Shown: positions 4,957-5,951 of the stretch, piece after piece
Layout: every line of letters starts with the position of its first letter
Position numbering within the stretch: position 1 is the stretch's first letter
Assembly: GCA_035604635.1 (NCBI GenBank)
Contig: DATNIC010000130.1
Coordinates: 1 to 5,951, forward strand
DNA: 5,951 nucleotides
Reading direction: 5' to 3'
Source: DATNIC01 sp035604635
Lineage (GTDB): Bacteria > Vulcanimicrobiota > Vulcanimicrobiia > Vulcanimicrobiales > Vulcanimicrobiaceae
Position numbers and translations under genes: made by a program
The notes under the pieces: generated by a model
What the model saw: the letters and a program-made list of their open reading frames with translations, nothing else
What the model was told of the DNA's origin: nothing
Database searches by the model: none

Positions 4957-5447
4957 GGGGAAGGTGGGCCCTCTATTTTCCGTTCCGAACGCTTCCACAC
5001 CATGAACGTTCGTTTGTAGGTGATGACGATCGTGCCGTCTTGCTTATACCCCGTCGTACGCGCTTCGACGATCCCGGCGTAGGATCGCGATTGAGATTCC
5101 CGTTTGCTCAAGACTTCGCTCTCGGCGTAAATCGTGTCGCCGTTGTAGACGGGATTGGGAAGCTCGATGTCGGTCCAAGCTAGGTTTGCTATCGCGTTTT
5201 GGCTCAAGTCGCTGACGCTGATCCCGGTAACGAGCGAGAGCGTCAAGCAGCTGTCGACGAGGGGCTGACCGAACGGCGTCTGCTTCGCCAGGTGGCTGTC
5301 GAAGTGAATCGGGTTCGTGTTCATCGTCAGCAACGTGAACCAGATGTTGTCGGTCTCGGTAATGGTTCGTCCCAGCCGGTGCCGGTAGACGTCGCCGACC
5401 TCATAGTCTTCGTAATAGCGGCCTTCCCAGCCGGGCTTCTCAGACAT
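4929..5447 (-). CDS. MaoC-like dehydratase (hotdog-fold enoyl-CoA hydratase family)
   Basis: A 172-residue single-hotdog protein. Family members add or remove water at 2,3-enoyl-CoA or mesaconyl-type CoA esters in the cytoplasm. Residues 8-22 (EGRYYEDYEVGDVYR) are the usual MaoC entry. The hydratase motif is at 43-66: N43-T-N45-P-I-H48-F-D50, then AKQTPFGQPLVDS, matching D-x-N-P-x-H-x-D with the catalytic Asp position occupied by Asn43 and His48 kept. GDTIYAESEVLSKRESQSR (103-121) is the second typical block. The last residues are basic (PLQRKKR) and double as terminator sequence. A strong GGAGG five bases before the ATG at 5447 fixes the start, and its first codons overlap the lyase stop by eight bases, so the pair is translationally coupled. 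Pairing with a CitE-like lyase is recurrent; Mycobacterium tuberculosis Rv2499c/Rv2498c is one pair I recall. Exact substrate unknown. Confidence 0.9.
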   Translation of the reverse strand: MSEKPGWEGRYYEDYEVGDVYRHRLGRTITETDNIWFTLLTMNTNPIHFDSHLAKQTPFGQPLVDSCLTLSLVTGISVSDLSQNAIANLAWTDIELPNPVYNGDTIYAESEVLSKRESQSRSYAGIVEARTTGYKQDGTIVITYKRTFMVWKRSERKIEGPPSPKPLQRKKR

Positions 5448-5951
5448 GTTCGCCTCCGGGTGATGTGCGAGCGAGGATCCGGCGAGCGGCCGCGACCAGC
5501 GGCGGGTCGATCATCTTTCCGTCGACGACGGCGACCCCGCCCGACTCGACCGCGGCCAGGACGCGGCGTGCGTGCTCGACCTCGGCGGCCGATGGGGTGA
5601 ACGCGTCGAGCAACGGGCCGACGTGGCGTGGGTGAATGGCCAGCTTGCCGTCAAAGCCGAACTCGACCGCGCGTTCCGCCTCTTGGATCAGGCCGACCTC
5701 GTCGTTGATGACGACGAACGGTGCGTCGATGGCGAGCTTCTGGTGGGCGCGCGCTGCGACGACGATTGCCGTGCGCAGCGATGCCATCGCGTCCCAGGTC
5801 GGCATATTGCCGAGCTGCGCCGCCAAATCGTACGCGCCGAAGGCGAGGGCAACGGTCGCGGGTTCTGCCGCGATCGCCCGCGCATGATCGAGACCGCCGA
5901 TCGATTCGATGATCGGAATGACGACGGCATTCGGAAACGCAGCGGCGACGG
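5440..5951 (-). CDS. CoA-ester lyase, CitE/HpcH family, C-terminal part (cut by right edge)
   Basis: The frame is open from the right edge of the window down to the TGA at 5440-5442, giving the last 169 complete codons; the start lies outside. Members of this family cleave beta-hydroxyacyl-CoA esters (citramalyl-, malyl-, beta-methylmalyl-CoA) into acyl-CoA and a 2-oxoacid. Family landmarks are in order: IPIIESIGGLDHARAIA, whose Glu is the expected magnesium ligand; LAFGAYDLAAQLG, with the second metal-binding Asp; FGFDGKLAIHPRHV; and near the end VVDGKMIDPPLVAAARRIL, the mobile C-terminal lid. A shorter frame beginning with TTG at 5826 is not the true start, because homology continues upstream to the edge. 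It is first of the pair and overlaps the MaoC-like gene by eight bases. Which ester it uses cannot be told; the N-terminal half is missing. Confidence 0.92.
   Translation of the reverse strand, partial: VAAAFPNAVVIPIIESIGGLDHARAIAAEPATVALAFGAYDLAAQLGNMPTWDAMASLRTAIVVAARAHQKLAIDAPFVVINDEVGLIQEAERAVEFGFDGKLAIHPRHVGPLLDAFTPSAAEVEHARRVLAAVESGGVAVVDGKMIDPPLVAAARRILARTSPGGEHV
5453..5457 (-). promoter_or_regulatory. Ribosome-binding site of the MaoC-like gene
   Basis: GGAGG on the minus strand, five bases before the ATG at 5447, inside the end of the lyase coding sequence. It shows that the overlap start is real. Confidence 0.8.

Noticed and set aside
1..5951. CRISPR array, tandem repeats, insertion sequence, toxin-antitoxin or riboswitch
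   Set aside because: No regularly spaced repeats, transposase motifs or terminal inverted repeats were seen, and no leader long enough to hold a recognisable riboswitch.

Overview
The window is GC-rich (by eye around 60% or more) bacterial chromosomal DNA with densely packed genes, tRNA genes that encode their CCA ends, Shine-Dalgarno sites and one sigma70-type promoter. A signal-peptide-bearing ABC substrate-binding protein and a lipoprotein suggest a free-living, probably two-membraned, heterotroph. I cannot assign a phylum from sequence alone. The combination would suit a soil lineage such as Eremiobacterota, but that is only an impression.

Layout, left to right. (1) 1-662, minus: the first 220 codons of an unrecognised lipoprotein, cut by the left edge. 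(2) 663-985: about 320 bases with no convincing gene, holding a ribosome-binding site for the lipoprotein and a weak candidate terminator for the next tRNA. (3) 986-1060, minus: tRNA-Val(GAC). (4) 1066-2115, plus: a secreted SsuA/TauA/NMT1-like substrate-binding protein, starting almost at the 5' end of the divergent tRNA. (5) 2112-2540, minus: a small hotdog-fold acyl-CoA thioesterase whose stop codon overlaps that of the binding protein. (6) 2562-2766, plus: a good promoter driving tRNA-Val(CAC) and tRNA-Asp(GTC), one base apart, then a strong GC hairpin. (7) 2871-4441, plus: ATPase and permease of a nitrate/sulfonate/taurine-type ABC importer, coupled by an ATGA overlap. (8) 4446-4844, minus: a degenerate STAS-domain protein, convergent with the permease. 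(9) 4919-5951, minus: a MaoC-like dehydratase preceded by the 3' part of a CitE/HpcH-type CoA-ester lyase, with an 8-base overlap and an intrinsic terminator that begins inside the dehydratase coding sequence.

How it fits together. The binding protein, ATPase and permease lie on one strand and plausibly form one importer for a small organic or sulfonated compound, but the binding-protein gene is separated from the other two by a thioesterase gene and two tRNA genes. The lyase/dehydratase pair is a two-gene unit of acyl-CoA metabolism. Together with the thioesterase it gives the region a CoA-ester flavour, but nothing shows that these enzymes act on the imported compound. I see no CRISPR array, insertion sequence, integrase or phage gene. 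The most interesting points are structural: two similar tRNA-Val genes in inverted orientation bracket the binding-protein/thioesterase segment, transcription signals are forced to overlap at position 1060-1066, a palindrome sits in the spacer of the tRNA promoter, the STAS protein lacks the usual phosphorylatable serine, and a terminator is embedded in a coding end. I do not see a clearly new biological system here.
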